From: Amycolatopsis sulphurea
GTDB taxonomy: Bacteria; Actinomycetota; Actinomycetes; Mycobacteriales; Pseudonocardiaceae
Assembly: GCF_002564045.1 (NCBI RefSeq)
Contig: NZ_PDJK01000002.1
Coordinates: forward strand, 1,364,001-1,428,000
DNA length: 64,000 nt
Direction of reading: 5' to 3'
Shown here: piece after piece, positions 63,541-64,000 of the stretch
Numbering within the stretch: position 1 is the first letter of the stretch
Layout of the letters: each line of letters begins with the position of its first letter
Translations under genes and position numbers: made by a program
Notes under the pieces: generated by a model
What the model saw: the letters and a program-made list of their open reading frames with translations, nothing else
What the model was told of the DNA's origin: nothing
The model's database searches: none

Positions 63541-64000
63541 CCCCGCCCGCGGACGTACACGTCGACCGGCCGGGTGCGCAGGTGTCCCGCCCCGTACCCG
63601 GTCAGCCCGGCCCAGGCGCCCGGGGTGCAGTGCAGTTCGAGGTCGGCCCCCGGCCAGGCGCCGAGGGAGAACAGCACCGCCCCTCGATGCCGGGCCCGCG
63701 CGGAAAGCCTCCGCGCGAGGTCCCCTTGCACCGCCCGCTCCCCGGTGACCACGAGATCGACCCCGTCGAGCAACGCGGCCAGCACCGCGGGATACGCCAC
63801 CCCCGGCCGGGGGATCACCGCCATCCGCGCCGACACGACCCCGTGCTCGGCCGCCGCGGCGATGCCCAGCCCCGGCACCCCGGCCACCGCGACCCAGGCC
63901 CCTGCGGCAGTGGCTTCAGCGAGCAGCCCGAACAACAGCGAGGTCGATCCGTGCACCACAACCGTGCTCCCCCTCCGAAGCCCCGCTCCCGGCAGCAGAT
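63435..64000 (-). CDS. imuA': ImuA' (RecA-like mutasome subunit), C-terminal part, partial
   Basis: The frame is open to the right edge, so only the last 187 or so residues are present, reading LLPGAGLRRGSTVVVHGSTS (Walker-like region of the RecA fold) then LLFGLLAEATAAGAWVAVAG, and ending VRDEAEVAG. This matches ImuA', which with ImuB and DnaE2 forms the SOS translesion system in actinobacteria. The stop is within ATGA of the first tandem unit. The operon promoter and any LexA box lie beyond the window. Confidence 0.85.
   Translation of the reverse strand, partial: LLPGAGLRRGSTVVVHGSTSLLFGLLAEATAAGAWVAVAGVPGLGIAAAAEHGVVSARMAVIPRPGVAYPAVLAALLDGVDLVVTGERAVQGDLARRLSARARHRGAVLFSLGAWPGADLELHCTPGAWAGLTGYGAGHLRTRPVDVYVRGRGAAARPRSASVLLPGPRGCAVRCGGSVRDEAEVAG

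Overview
The window is high-GC chromosomal DNA from an actinomycete, most likely Amycolatopsis or a close relative in the Pseudonocardiales. Signs are the strong G/C third-position bias, frequent GTG starts, chains of 4-base stop/start overlaps, an ESX-type PPE/EspG cluster, an imuA'-imuB-dnaE2 cassette, a SCO4848-like membrane protein next to a D-Ala-D-Ala carboxypeptidase and sdhCDAB, and a dense family of intergenic GTGAAGGGGCCCTTCAC palindromes. The genus is an inference; no 16S gene is present. No tRNA, rRNA, CRISPR array or intact transposase was seen.

Layout. 1-0.3 kb: end of an aldehyde dehydrogenase. 0.3-1.1 kb: gene-free, with a 293-bp MITE-like element. 1.1-4.4 kb: ESX-associated cluster (small helical protein, DUF3558-like lipoprotein, PPE protein, EspG). 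4.6-5.8 kb: small protein plus XRE/DUF5753 regulator. 5.8-9.1 kb: exported DUF4232 protein, TetR regulator, cytochrome P450, a collapsed second P450 and a ferredoxin. 9.1-15.5 kb: SorC-type regulator facing a polyol/sugar dehydrogenase and ABC importer operon. 15.6-19.5 kb: DUF3516 helicase and a divergent acidic protein. 19.8-29.2 kb: nucleoside uptake and salvage (add, deoA, cdd, NupQ/P/O-type ABC transporter, BMP lipoprotein). 29.7-33.2 kb: sdhCDAB. 33.3-40.3 kb: AbiEi/DUF559-like protein, subtilase, SCO4848 homologue, DD-carboxypeptidase, YihY, TrpS and a membrane protein. 40.3-42.4 kb: GH19 chitinase between MITE-like copies, with two DasR-type operators. 42.4-47.5 kb: exonuclease III, icd, small proteins and an HhH-GPD repair protein. 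47.5-49.4 kb: a DUF433/PIN-like toxin-antitoxin pair lodged beside a spermidine-synthase-like gene. 49.4-53.5 kb: two MFS exporters, ArsR-type regulator, DUF3017, folD. 53.8-58.1 kb: a large TNT-domain toxin-like protein and a pentapeptide-repeat protein. 58.2-64 kb: dnaE2, imuB and the 3' part of imuA', with a fourfold tandem duplication at the imuA'/imuB junction.

How it works together. Two operons are metabolically coherent. The salvage block imports nucleosides and then deaminates cytidine and phosphorolyses thymidine, with adenosine deaminase nearby. The SorC block imports and oxidises one sugar or sugar alcohol. The imuA'-imuB-dnaE2 block is the SOS translesion mutasome. The most unusual features are the palindrome family, whose arms co-vary, and the MITE-like element that carries it; the junction duplication in the mutasome operon; the toxin-antitoxin module bracketed by a copied gene end; and an AbiEi-like gene bracketed by two sister palindromes.
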